Below, in pieces: positions 39,501 through 48,492 of a stretch of 64,000 nt of DNA. This DNA comes from Petasospora fabianii (Eukaryota > Ascomycota > Saccharomycetes > Phaffomycetales > Wickerhamomycetaceae). Position numbers and translations under genes: made by a program. The stretch spans positions 186,001 through 250,000 of the forward strand of contig CP048726.1 in the NCBI GenBank assembly GCA_022641835.1, given 5' to 3'. The stretch's first letter is position 1. Each line of letters opens with the position of its first letter. The notes under the pieces were generated by a model. It was not told where the DNA came from, searched no databases, and saw nothing but the letters and a program-made list of their open reading frames with translations.

Positions 39501-39684
39501 CGGGTCTATCCCAGTGGATCTGGACCGCTGTGTCGGTGATGCTATCGACAGACAGACGAGCCGCCCTTGGGATATCCACGTTAAGCGTCTTGACGATGTT
39601 GTCGATGGGCATTGTGGCGAGTACGTAGAGCCGATGCAGAATCCACATGGCGGCAAGCGCCACGACTGCGAGCTGCCAATACAT
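36508..39684 (-). CDS. Single-pass membrane protein with FN3 domain, coiled coil and long disordered tail (Nnf2-like?)
   Basis: From the ATG at 39684 the 1,058-residue protein starts with a signal anchor (MYWQLAVVALAAMWILHRLY). A fibronectin type III-like domain follows (about 35-125: SVDSITDTAVQIHWDRPG, LNPSTKYRIDLVTVNYRG). A long coiled coil spans roughly 215-400, and the C-terminal half is disordered and rich in Ser, Asn and Thr. An in-frame ATG at 39924 would add 80 residues of Thr/Ser-rich sequence before the anchor, which looks like translated leader. I recall similar fungal proteins annotated only as FN3-domain proteins, and Nnf2 of S. cerevisiae may be the relative. I cannot assign a function. 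It diverges from GLY1. Confidence 0.75.
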   Translation of the reverse strand: MYWQLAVVALAAMWILHRLYVLATMPIDNIVKTLNVDIPRAARLSVDSITDTAVQIHWDRPGEENEQKITHFLLFINGRQVQTLSRRDIHCSISRLNPSTKYRIDLVTVNYRGYKAKSRPVFIKTKSKELQSRAQSVLLEKPETLFKLLTGNSDLSIEKISPSTLIPPPSTNGETQDTGTPTGRAGRSRSNTVNSAVDNASVVNPSLNMMPDPRSINEVKDLRFYLESRQEELHNVLNQQSQAYEEFQKQETLLKEEIAQLQKRKKLEDGNRQSTKSEIKMLDDSKASAILRKSKQMAQLQTKKKTLEKMQTELDEWNRKIEEFELEKSNFESSEDKVHQELDADIKIKQEKVSERQAVIASLENEMKQLLSLKKQREQQKPQLLKILKEISRNSDSSGLLNAEGVQNLELLRTLDPEIYQRVNDVVQGDAQLEARWRAEQQRAASNCEKANNLHRSLLQQNEALKNNSFSQLSSGTPPSDALQPVSSSQALPSLSNMIPSYNAISQSLSQSNNTNNNNTSSSSNSFVNNSYFPATSPPNGSASLNSSSQQPSIQPSPSPWNNTLSLGYKSTPTPKLSLSTNLRNDFAGNDDLDSPLLDHLLPTNLIGEEMNDILFPTTAQGGSRAGSDGVGTGQSSTPKNNHESLLSGSGTSFNPNLNLNGDFGALSQRSLLYDEFGVGSQTLRQSLDNPSSPPQSFNAFLSASNSPAPNTDLASLFSGGTGDVMPTYTQPSAVETNKTTHKRENPFSPRRLSTVLGFGKKNTSASIDPSEDLGSASASTSKHSLFFHGSRPTNTRYDSPPSTEQSFIKSADSSAYLDLWGSSALQENGGATSRNQSMTSDLTHPMSEDAKNSGGVLGVPSSANSLSSQAISDAPNGAELGPTVQLIYTNKSLKSKSSIESPNASSTNTQSPGSFLRKKSNFFKFTHGGNSTNNNSSGPDKSPVKSSALLTRQVSPTKIDSHDDPMIEDYAPSISASNTPMRLFGKLKPQSNTRRQSNSSHEVDGVCTDQNSMQSSSSATNSSKLARKLSLFSRKSGNGAGSKDIGNIDEQANEETD

Positions 39685-40313
39685 TCTGCAGGTAGTACGC
39701 TGTGTGGAGATGCCGTTTATGTATGGACAAAGAAGCCGTCTGTTATAGTTGGTGGATTGGTTGCTGGCGGCTGCTGGTGTCGTTGATGTTGTTGATGTTG
39801 TTGATGTTGTTGTTGGTGTCTGGCGGCTCGAGTCAGAAAAAAACGCTGGGAGTGTGGCGCGAACCGGGAAACGGAATCCAGGAACAGAGTCGGCACACGA
39901 ACAATGAGGTCCCTTCCCCCTCATCCCCTTGCGTGGGTGGGGAGTAGTAGAGTGTGGGTACGCATATCCAGTAGTTCGCTATGAGCTCCTTAAAAAGTTT
40001 GGAAACACAAGAATAAAATTAAGACACCACATTATCTGACTGGTTTGTCAGCTCCTCGGCTTCTCTTTCCTTATCCCCCGCCATCTCCGAGAACTAACTT
40101 GGCGCGAAACTGTGGTTTTGGTCTCCCATTAACTCCGCTGATAAATGATACCGGATTCCTCAATGAATTCTCAACCTCCTTGTCAGATCACACGTGGTAT
40201 AATAGGATACAGATAGATATCTTTCATCTAAGAGACATCAAAAAACGAAGAAGAAGGACCACAGCTACAACTTACTAAAGATCACTCTCACATTCTGATA
40301 TCACACCGAAATC
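39685..40313. promoter_or_regulatory. Divergent promoter of the FN3 protein gene and GLY1
   Basis: 629 bp. It includes a trinucleotide-like GTT GAT repeat at 39782-39816 and a CGAGTCA near 39833, one base from a Gcn4 site. The leader of the minus-strand gene contains an in-frame ATG at 39924. Confidence 0.4.
39782..39816. repeat. GTTGATGTT short tandem repeat
   Basis: The 9-bp unit GTTGATGTT is repeated about four times with minor variation in the probable leader of the FN3-protein gene. Read on the minus strand it gives Thr/Ser codons in the optional N-terminal extension. Confidence 0.6.
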
Positions 40314-41402
40314 ATGCCAAAATACTCCTCCAGTAACGAATTTAGAAGTGATACTTTCACCACCCCAACCCAGTCCATGTTGGAAACCGTCTTCCAAGCA
40401 TCCGTCGGTGATTCTGTGTACAGTGAAGATGACGACACCAATGCATTGGAGAAACGTATTGCTGAACTCACAGGGAAAGAAGCAGGTCTTTACTGCGTAT
40501 CTGGAACCCTTGCTAACCAGATCGCCGTCAGAACCAACTTGGTTAACCCACCATACTCAGTTTTGTGCGATCATAGATCCCATATCTATGTCCATGAGGC
40601 TGCCGGTCTCGCTACACTCTCCCAGGCAATGATTGTACCAGTGGTTCCTTCCAACGGGTGTTACATGACACTCGAGGACATTCAAAAGAAAATCAATGTT
40701 GACGATGGGGATATCCATGGTGCTCCAACGAGACTAATCTCACTCGAGAACACATGTCATGGTGTTGTTTATCCAATTGAGGAACTCAGACGTATTAGAG
40801 AGTACTGCAATGAGACTGGAATCCCATTGCACTGCGATGGTGCCAGACTTTGGAATGCATCTGTTGCATCTGGTGTCTCGTTTAAGGAGTACGGTGAGAT
40901 CTTTGATTCGATCTCCATCTGTCTTTCAAAGAGTCTTGGTGCACCAATTGGCTCTGTGCTTGTTGGATCTAAGAATTTCATCAACAAGGCAAACCATTGG
41001 AGAAAGCAGAATGGTGGTGGTGTACGCCAGAGTGGTCTCTTGGCTCGTATGGCTGACGTGGCTATCACTGAGAACTTACCAGAGATTGTCAAATCGCATC
41101 AGATGGCAAAGGATGTAGCTGATTTCCTCACTGGTAAAGGCTTGAAACTTGCTGAGCCATGTCAAACCAACTTCGTTTTCCTCGACGTTGAAAAGTCTCC
41201 GATTGATCTAGACATATTGGCCAAATACGGTGAGAAGTACAACGTTAGAGTCTGGCCGGGAAGAATCTCTTTCCATTTCCAAAATGACCAAGAGTCTGTT
41301 GAGAATGTCAAGAAGGCATTCTGGGAAGCATATCAGGAAACCCAGAAGCTTGGTCTCAGTAATGTTACTTCTAAGACCTACGTTTCTCCGGGTGAAAAGT
41401 GA
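40314..41402 (+). CDS. GLY1: Low-specificity L-threonine aldolase
   Basis: A 362-residue PLP enzyme of the beta-eliminating lyase family. It starts FRSDTFTTPTQSM, carries GDSVYSEDDDTNALEKRIAE, the cofactor-binding HCDGARLWN and the Schiff-base lysine Lys206 in CLSKSLGAPIGSVL. GGVRQSG and NFVFLDVE complete the family signature. It cleaves threonine to glycine and acetaldehyde and is a main glycine source in yeasts growing on glucose. ATG at 40314 starts MPKYSSSNEF. Gene order with LEU3 downstream on the same strand gives no obvious functional link beyond amino-acid metabolism. Confidence 0.95.
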   Translation: MPKYSSSNEFRSDTFTTPTQSMLETVFQASVGDSVYSEDDDTNALEKRIAELTGKEAGLYCVSGTLANQIAVRTNLVNPPYSVLCDHRSHIYVHEAAGLATLSQAMIVPVVPSNGCYMTLEDIQKKINVDDGDIHGAPTRLISLENTCHGVVYPIEELRRIREYCNETGIPLHCDGARLWNASVASGVSFKEYGEIFDSISICLSKSLGAPIGSVLVGSKNFINKANHWRKQNGGGVRQSGLLARMADVAITENLPEIVKSHQMAKDVADFLTGKGLKLAEPCQTNFVFLDVEKSPIDLDILAKYGEKYNVRVWPGRISFHFQNDQESVENVKKAFWEAYQETQKLGLSNVTSKTYVSPGEK

Positions 41403-41960
41403 GGAATGACGGTTCATCCCCTAAACAGTTGGTGTCGCATGGTGTTGCATATAGTCCCCTATTTTACAGACACTTCGTGCTTCATTCCTAATCTATTACT
41501 ATATATTAATTCTTTTGCGATAGTATCGGATGCGATGCTTTCCTTTGGTAAATCATCAAACTAAACGCACGATGCACACTAGACGTGGGGTGCTACTTGA
41601 CAGGTTCTCGGAACGGAGGTTACTGTTTCGGAGAAAAGCGGAGTTTTTCTACATTTACCTTTTCTCTCCGAATAGACCACTTCCTATGCTTCATAACCAA
41701 CATAAGCCATAAAACATGACAAGAACTTCAGTACTAAGGCCAGCAGACGCACAAATCACTTAGCTTCACGCAGCTGAAGGACTTAGTGCCGCGCACGGAT
41801 TTGGTAGACGGGGATGTGCCCGAACCACGAAAATTGGCGTAAAAAAATTGGCACAATTGTTTACCCATTAGCAGTCGGAAAGTATAGTTTTCGTTATTAC
41901 ATTAAACCCAGTGATATCTTGATCTAATTCATATAGGCGACAGTTTGTACTGGTTCCAAT
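41403..41960. promoter_or_regulatory. LEU3 promoter / GLY1 3' region
   Basis: 558 bp. I looked for a CCGGNNCCGG Leu3 site or TGASTCA Gcn4 site and saw neither. The small open frame at 41530-41712 has no supporting features. Confidence 0.4.
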
Positions 41961-44702
41961 ATGATGCAACACAAGATTCTTCCGCAAGACTCACTCGAGT
42001 CGGGCGCGTCATCACCGGATAACAATGGGCAACGCTCAAGGACTGTAAGCTCTAGGGCCAAAAAGATGGCATGTGTCGAGTGTCGTCAACAAAAGTCCAA
42101 GTGTGATGCTCAGGATCGTCATCCAAACCCATGTACACGCTGTGTAAAGAAGAAAATCCAGTGCTCGCTCCAGTCCGACTACAAGCGTACATATAAGAGG
42201 GCCAAGTTCCAGCAAATTGAAGAAGAGCTCGAAGAGTTGAAGAAGAATCTTTCACAAGCAGGCGTTGATAACCTCTTGAAACAACTACAAGAGAGAAAAT
42301 ATCAGCCACATGAGTTGAACTCACCGACACCACCGGCTGGAGTCGTGCCTCCACCACCACAGAATACTGCTATCCCAGGTTCACAACTCCCACCTCTCCG
42401 TTCAGCACTTGGAACAACATCACCCTATCAACAATCACCACCTCTTCATCCACAGTTCTCACAACATCCTCCTGTGCAGCCACATCAGGCCCAATCACCA
42501 GTAGTACATCAAATCACAGACGAACCACAGAGTGCGTTCCAAAGGCCACAGAGCCGTGCTACTCCAACAGATCAGGCCCAGGGTCCATCCATCATCAGAG
42601 AGGCTTCTCCATCATCACCATCGGCCAATATGTCCAATCTTCAAACAAATGCCGAACTCACCGTCGACTTATCCGAAGACGTCCTTCGTTGCTCAGCAAA
42701 GAGGTTTGGCGAAGTTGAACTTTCCCCAGCCCAAATCCGTGAGCTCTTCATAGAGTTCGTTAACAAGTATCACCGCTTCCTTCCAATTGTCGATGTATCT
42801 AAAGGCCCAGAACGCATCTACAGACTTTGTCCAGTGCTGTTTTGGACCATAGCCTCGATATCTCTCCGTCATCTCTCCACAGATATCCTCATGTCACTCG
42901 CCCCACTTCTCAAGACTGCACTTGCAGAGATCACTATCAGCCCAATCACGCGTTACTTTCCTAATGAGTCGGATGAGCCTATTCTCAACGTTTCATCGGT
43001 CTATTCAGTACAAGCTCTGCTTCTCTATACATATTGGCCACCGCTCACATCATCTCTTTCCGCTGACTCATCGTGGAACACAGTTGGAATCGCCATCTTC
43101 CAAGCGATCCGTATTGGTCTCAACGGCCCGGGTACAACAAATTATCACGTTCAGCAACAGAGTCAACAAACGGAATCCACAAAGATCTTACAAGAACACA
43201 ATAAGACGTGGATTGCATGTAACATCGTGTCCCAAACTATCGCCACATCATTTGGGTTCCCCGCCTTTGTTAGCTTTGATAGCTCCGTAATCGGCTCGGT
43301 AAGAACAGGGAAGCAGACAGGTTTACCTACTTGTATTCGCCAAATGGTTGAAATCTCCCATTTTGAGGACCAGGTTGCTAAAGTTCTGAACTCTAACACC
43401 GTGGATGCTATGGGACTTGCCGATCCTACTGAGAGACTGCCATTGTTGAAAGTGCTGGGACAACAATTGAATGAGCTTGAAGCAAAGCTGGTCAGTGAGG
43501 GAGTGGATGATATAAGAAAGTTCCATCTGTTGAGCACAAGGGTCCACCTTCTGACATACTTTTTCTTGGATAACACTCGTCTTGCTAACTTCGAACTGAG
43601 AAGAGGCTTGGTCTTGGTGTTCAATGCTGCTTGTGCTCTATTGAGCCATGCATCATCGATGTCAGCTAAGGACCCAAAATTCTTCAAATACGTACCAGGT
43701 ATGTTTGTTCTGCAGATCTGGCAATCTTCTTGCATTGTGGCCAAGCTGGTGCACTCTCCGCTCAATGACGTTGTTGATATCGGCGCTGGTAGACAACTCT
43801 ATATCTCTGCAATGCAGCTTGCTAACAAGGCTTCCATCTTGAAGCATGATATGGCTTACAGATCTGCTGGTATTATGAGAAACACATGGCAGCTATTGAA
43901 GTTGTTGAGAGAAAAGCATGACAGAACTAACTGGGGCGTCACTGTGAGATCCAGAATGTCTGCGTCGGTCTTCTTCGACTGCCTTTGGCTATTGAGAGAA
44001 CAAATTGGTATGATTAAGCTTGATCCCCAGAAGAGAGAAAACAGTGGTGATGCCTCACATATCGAAGATGATGAGAGCTTGGAAGAGGAAGATGACGATG
44101 AAGAAGAGGAAGTACTGGGTGACAAGTCCCAACAAGGGGTTGCTGGTGACCCAGGTACTGCCAACTCAGAAGGATCCATGAAGTCTACTACTTCTTCCCA
44201 GAGATCTAAGAGAGCTAGAGCCCTCTCAAACAACTTTGACGCTGAAAAGTCTGCCCGTAAGCTCATCAGAACTGTTCCACTTGACCCAGTTCCGATCGCG
44301 TTGAAGAGACAGATGGAAGAGTCAAGCCCAAGACCAACAATCTCTTCGATTCTCCAGAAGCAGTCACCAGATTCGTCAAGTACCTCATCTGTTTCCAGAT
44401 CATATCCAAGACCACACTCGATTAACAGCCATCCACTTAACAACAATCTTGTTAACATTGATGGCTTCCAAGGCGGAGTCTCACCAACAAATATCCCATC
44501 CCTTGACCTGAGTGACGACTGGACATCCGACATGCTTTGGAAGGACGTTGATTCCGTAATGAATGATTTTGGTTTCAGCACTGATGATATCCCGAAGGTG
44601 ATCCAATCCAACGGTGGACCGGTGGCCCCAGCTACGGGTCAGTCTGAGTTTTCTCCTGCTTACAAACAGGGATCGCTGTTTGGAAACTACAACAGAAAGT
44701 GA
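41961..44702 (+). CDS. LEU3: Zn2Cys6 transcription factor Leu3
   Basis: A 913-residue regulator. The zinc cluster uses Cys38, 41, 48, 58, 61 and 68 in KKMACVECRQQKSKCDAQDR and CTRCVKKKIQCS. The linker DYKRTYKRAKFQQIEEELEELK continues into a coiled coil, matching Leu3. A Pro/Gln-rich linker, the fungal-specific domain (LFIEFVNKYHRFLPIVD), an acidic stretch (about 695-715) and a C-terminal acidic/aromatic segment DDWTSDMLWKDVDSVMNDFGF follow. That last segment is the probable activation domain. Leu3 controls branched-chain amino-acid genes and is switched from repressor to activator by alpha-isopropylmalate. Two consecutive ATGs begin the frame. Length is close to the S. cerevisiae protein. Call rests on the DNA-binding domain. 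Confidence 0.8.
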   Translation: MMQHKILPQDSLESGASSPDNNGQRSRTVSSRAKKMACVECRQQKSKCDAQDRHPNPCTRCVKKKIQCSLQSDYKRTYKRAKFQQIEEELEELKKNLSQAGVDNLLKQLQERKYQPHELNSPTPPAGVVPPPPQNTAIPGSQLPPLRSALGTTSPYQQSPPLHPQFSQHPPVQPHQAQSPVVHQITDEPQSAFQRPQSRATPTDQAQGPSIIREASPSSPSANMSNLQTNAELTVDLSEDVLRCSAKRFGEVELSPAQIRELFIEFVNKYHRFLPIVDVSKGPERIYRLCPVLFWTIASISLRHLSTDILMSLAPLLKTALAEITISPITRYFPNESDEPILNVSSVYSVQALLLYTYWPPLTSSLSADSSWNTVGIAIFQAIRIGLNGPGTTNYHVQQQSQQTESTKILQEHNKTWIACNIVSQTIATSFGFPAFVSFDSSVIGSVRTGKQTGLPTCIRQMVEISHFEDQVAKVLNSNTVDAMGLADPTERLPLLKVLGQQLNELEAKLVSEGVDDIRKFHLLSTRVHLLTYFFLDNTRLANFELRRGLVLVFNAACALLSHASSMSAKDPKFFKYVPGMFVLQIWQSSCIVAKLVHSPLNDVVDIGAGRQLYISAMQLANKASILKHDMAYRSAGIMRNTWQLLKLLREKHDRTNWGVTVRSRMSASVFFDCLWLLREQIGMIKLDPQKRENSGDASHIEDDESLEEEDDDEEEEVLGDKSQQGVAGDPGTANSEGSMKSTTSSQRSKRARALSNNFDAEKSARKLIRTVPLDPVPIALKRQMEESSPRPTISSILQKQSPDSSSTSSVSRSYPRPHSINSHPLNNNLVNIDGFQGGVSPTNIPSLDLSDDWTSDMLWKDVDSVMNDFGFSTDDIPKVIQSNGGPVAPATGQSEFSPAYKQGSLFGNYNRK

Positions 44703-45098
44703 ATATAATGCGTGTACGAATGTATGAATTGTATTACTATTACCCAGCGTATCAGTTATACATACCGGCTCATGTCGATAATAGACCACTCTCGGATTAT
44801 CATTGCTTCTTGAGATTTGTTCTCCCATCATTCTTTCAGCCTATGAGTTAATTAGGTATCTTTGATATGGTCTGTGCCGTACCGGCTCTACGCCAACTGA
44901 CCTACAGCACATTGCCCATTTAGTACGGTATCACAGCGGTGTAACTCCGCGATGCTACACTTAAGACGTAAATAAAACACCGTGTTTTTCGAAATCATGA
45001 CTAGTCAAAACAATAGACACTATACATATATGCATGGTTCATTCGATTCCAAAATGACATCGTGGGTTCTTGTTTTTTCTTTCTTTTTCCCTTTTGTA
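44703..45098. terminator. Convergent 3' regions of LEU3 and REG1
   Basis: 396 bp between convergent stops, ending in a T-rich run (TTTTTTCTTTCTTTTTCCCTTTT) just outside REG1. GCCGTACCGGC near 44877 is an imperfect Leu3-like palindrome in the wrong position for a promoter. No gene is seen. Confidence 0.4.
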
Positions 45099-47432
45099 TC
45101 ATTTCTTCCATGAATTCATCAGAGCCGCTTTAAAACCTTTGCCCTTGTCATCATTGGTATTCAGCTGTCCAAATTCCTTCTGTAATCCTGTCAGATCGTT
45201 TGGGGACTGTTGAGAAATGTATCCTTGAGCAGCAACATCACTCAATGAGGCAGAGCTAGGCGATGAGGAAATTTTGGTGATGTTTCTCTGAACGCTCGAT
45301 GATGATTGGGGGCTCGAGTTTTGATTATCCACATCAGGACCAGCTTCAGTCTCAAGATCAGATTCAGATTCAGAATCGGAATGGAGGTTGAAAGCACTAC
45401 CAGATTTCTTCAGAGGTGTTTCATGATGCTGTGATTGACCTGCTTGTGGGATCTGAACAGGTGGTATATGCTGCTGTTGATGTGAGTGTGTGCGTGGTAG
45501 CTGTAATGGCGGTGGCTGGGTTGTCTGTGGAGATGGTATCATGGATTCTGGAGTATCCATAACCTCAATGTTGGAACCCAAGACGATATCTTCTGGGACA
45601 TCAACCATATCAACACCCTCCATGAGTTGAGCACTATCATCGACCTGATAATCACTGTTACCGACATGCACCAAGTTGTTGTCTTCACCAGTGAAGACCG
45701 AATTGTAGTCATAGAGATAATTGTAACCTCTACTCGAGTTGAAACCATGACTGACGGCAAACTGTTCGTCGTCATTATCTTCCTCCTCATCAGATCCATA
45801 GTTTAAGGTTGTAGCAGGCAATGGTTCAATGATTTTCAACATCTTTCTTGCAGAAAGAGAGGAACTAGCGTGACTTCCCTCATCATCATCATCTGAATCC
45901 AACGAAGACTGGGAAATGGTAGAAGCAAAATCGCGGTGTAGTGTTGCAGTAGAAGGGGACTTCACGTTCAAAAAGAAGCCACCTTCATCCTCATCGTCAT
46001 CATCATCGTCGTCATCATTTTCGTAACCTTCATCATCGCCATCAATGTCGTTATCGCAGCTTTCGTCATCCGTTTCCGGATAGCTTAGGGCAATACACTG
46101 CTCAACACGATCGTTGAAGTGAATATGACGCTTTGGTTGTTCCTGTGAGGCGGTATCTGATAGCACAGTGGACAGAGGCGAATCTGGACGTTTCTGATGG
46201 TATTGAGCATTGACTTTCTTCGTGATCATATCAAAGTCATCTTCAAACACTGGTGGAGATGGTGTGTTGCGTGGGTTTACCTGCTGCACCGGTGGGTGAT
46301 GATGATGCGGTAGCCTAATCATAGAAGGCTGTGTGAGCATCTCAGAAACGGTACGTTTCTTTAAGATCGGTTTTGGAGTTTTGGCAAAATGTTGCATGCG
46401 TTGTGTCTTGGTAGATGGGGAAGATGTGGAACCAGGCGTGGTGGATGGCAACTTTTTCTGTTTCCCTCTCTTGATGGCATTCAAAGTTGAGGATTCACCG
46501 TCAGATCCATACTTCTTTTCTGTCTCCTCGGCATTTGCCTGTTCACTCTCCTTATACAGAGGACCATAGAGCCAAGTCACATCACTATCTTTCAACCAGT
46601 TGACGGACTCCGGACTCACAGTTTTTAAGTGGTACTTTGCCTGAGCCCAAGTTCTCCAAGATGCATTTTCTAATCTGGCAGAGTTTGCAACATCCTTACG
46701 CTTGAGAACGATGTACCTCCACGATTTTGATAAATCCGACTCTTTCCAGTTGTGGGAGAAGTAGTCAACGTGTCTCGATGGTTCATACTCGATATCGTTA
46801 TCGTCGTGTGGTTGATAAGCATCTGGAGAGGATGGTGGAGATAATGAAGGGGCATTGTTCTCATTGTTGCTGCTCATTTTGCTGTTCTGGGTGTGGTCGT
46901 CGTAAAGGGAGTCATCATCATAGTCATTGGCCTCATCGTTATATGTATACTGCACGTTTCTGTTCTTCTTCTTGCTATTGTCAATAGCGGGTGTTTCATC
47001 CACATTCTCAATGAACTGTCCATCGTCGCTGTCATCGAAATCGAGCTCGAGGGATGTGGACTGGAAAGCGGGTTGACGTTGTGGAGTAGGTTGTGCTGTC
47101 TGTGTTATCTCAGGTTGAACTTCAGGTTGAGCTTTAGGGGAAGGTGGATGTGAATTAGCGTTGTCGGGATTGCCAGGAGTTGGAACGAGGTCGTCTTCCT
47201 CTATGAGCTTCCTTGTTGGGGCGATAAACTCGTCCAAAAGACCCATCGACCTTGTTCTCTTCAACTGGAAGGAGGTATTCTCGAAATGGTCGTCATCGGT
47301 GGCGTCGACAGCCTTTGAAGTTGAATGATGAGCGGAGTAAACGTCGGCGCGAGAGCCCTGCGACGGTTTCTGGGGCGGTTGCTGGTGCTGAGACTGGGCA
47401 AACATGGCCGCAAGATTGTTTGAAGATGACAT
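45099..47432 (-). CDS. REG1: Glc7 protein phosphatase 1 regulatory subunit Reg1
   Basis: A 777-residue, largely disordered acidic protein with the Reg1-family core. That core includes HVDYFSHNWKESDLSKSWRY and ENASWRTWAQAKYHLKTVSP, followed by DSDVTWLYGPLY. The PP1-docking RVxF-type motif is in KRHIHFNDRVEQCIALSYPE. KPILKKRTVSEML, LNYGSDEEEDNDDEQ and NSSRGYNYLYDYNSVFTG are further conserved blocks. Reg1 targets Glc7 to Snf1 and Mig1-pathway proteins and is needed for glucose repression. The final residues (KGFKAALMNSWKK) echo the end of the yeast protein. The upstream region is unusually long, about 1.06 kb. Confidence 0.92.
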   Translation of the reverse strand: MSSSNNLAAMFAQSQHQQPPQKPSQGSRADVYSAHHSTSKAVDATDDDHFENTSFQLKRTRSMGLLDEFIAPTRKLIEEDDLVPTPGNPDNANSHPPSPKAQPEVQPEITQTAQPTPQRQPAFQSTSLELDFDDSDDGQFIENVDETPAIDNSKKKNRNVQYTYNDEANDYDDDSLYDDHTQNSKMSSNNENNAPSLSPPSSPDAYQPHDDNDIEYEPSRHVDYFSHNWKESDLSKSWRYIVLKRKDVANSARLENASWRTWAQAKYHLKTVSPESVNWLKDSDVTWLYGPLYKESEQANAEETEKKYGSDGESSTLNAIKRGKQKKLPSTTPGSTSSPSTKTQRMQHFAKTPKPILKKRTVSEMLTQPSMIRLPHHHHPPVQQVNPRNTPSPPVFEDDFDMITKKVNAQYHQKRPDSPLSTVLSDTASQEQPKRHIHFNDRVEQCIALSYPETDDESCDNDIDGDDEGYENDDDDDDDDEDEGGFFLNVKSPSTATLHRDFASTISQSSLDSDDDDEGSHASSSLSARKMLKIIEPLPATTLNYGSDEEEDNDDEQFAVSHGFNSSRGYNYLYDYNSVFTGEDNNLVHVGNSDYQVDDSAQLMEGVDMVDVPEDIVLGSNIEVMDTPESMIPSPQTTQPPPLQLPRTHSHQQQHIPPVQIPQAGQSQHHETPLKKSGSAFNLHSDSESESDLETEAGPDVDNQNSSPQSSSSVQRNITKISSSPSSASLSDVAAQGYISQQSPNDLTGLQKEFGQLNTNDDKGKGFKAALMNSWKK

Positions 47433-48492
47433 ACTGGTTAATTCTCTGTATCTGCCTTGTTTATATTGTGGTGGCGGTGCTTAGAGCTTGGTGGTAGGTT
47501 GAACGCGTGGCAGAAGTGAGAGGTTTAAGCTCGGGGGGCACGAGGGCGCACAAAGGGCGGGGGAGAGAGGAGTATGGCGGGAAGGACTTGAAAGACGGCC
47601 GCTAGTGGCTGAATTCGGACGCTTCTTGGTGGCCAGTTGGCGGATACGTCGAGCAGTGTCAGAGTAAAATCACAGCCTTCTTAACGGCGGGTTTTGTGAA
47701 GATGCTGGACGAGCAAAGCACACGGGTGGTGTTGTTCCGTGGGGGAGACGAGCTTGGGCTGGCGGCTCTCGATGGTGCTGGGCGGCGGCGCTATGCGTAT
47801 CGGAAAAGTTGCGATGGCGGTACAAGTGAAACGGGCGTGTAGCTGCAAATGCTGTGCAACGTTTAGGCAAGGAAGCAGATCTTGTCCGTGTGTGTTTTGT
47901 TTTGGATTGCGATGGTGTGTGCTTTGCCCTTTGTTCCGCCTGGATTGAGCGTTGGTTTTGATTTTCGCTCAATTTGGCGAACTCGCGAAATGACTTCGTC
48001 CCGCGGCGAGTGCGCGTACCAGTAGCTGGGGCAAGTAAAGACAAGCCGGGTTCCACCGGGTATGCTAGCTGAGTCTTGCGTCCGGGTGATGGGGTTAGTA
48101 AAGATTGGTCGTTCAGCTGTGGAAGAGAACAAGACTATTCCTCTGGAGTACATACACCCCTATGTAGTTCCTCCACTGAGGACAGTCAGCCCAGATAACA
48201 TTGACTTACGCCGCCACACGCCCCACAAACCCCACACACTGTTCCTTCGCCCGAGCGCCACCTTCCTCGGGTACTTCCGGCCACTCGGAAAAACTCTGGA
48301 CCTGTCAAGTCTGGGGCAAGAGCCTAGAGCAGCCTATTCGCTACAACTCCAAAGAACTTGAGGTCCCATCAAACAGACTTTAAAGGTGAGAAAGGTTTTA
48401 CATGTCTGCGATGTCTTATACGACACCCGCCAACCATATCCGTATCGTTATCTCATTAAGCTATACATCTTCTTATCAAGATCCAACGTTAA
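47433..48492. promoter_or_regulatory. Long REG1 upstream region / ATG15 3' region
   Basis: 1,060 bp without a supported gene and with higher GC than the other spacers. It contains several SYGGRG-type Mig1 core matches, including GCGGGG near 47557, CTGGGG near 48026 and CTGGGG near 48310. The open frames on both strands start from non-ATG codons or are low-complexity Arg-rich translations and were left out. Confidence 0.4.

Noticed and set aside
39685-39924. N-terminal extension of the FN3 protein from the ATG at 39924
   Set aside because: Thr/Ser repeats ahead of a clear signal anchor look like translated leader, and the anchor fits better at the N-terminus.
44877-44887. GCCGTACCGGC as a Leu3 binding site
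   Set aside because: One base short of the CCGGNNCCGG palindrome and located between two convergent 3' ends.
47670-48056. A 128-codon minus-strand frame upstream of REG1
   Set aside because: Starts with GTG and is an Arg/Pro/Ala-rich translation typical of GC-rich noncoding DNA.
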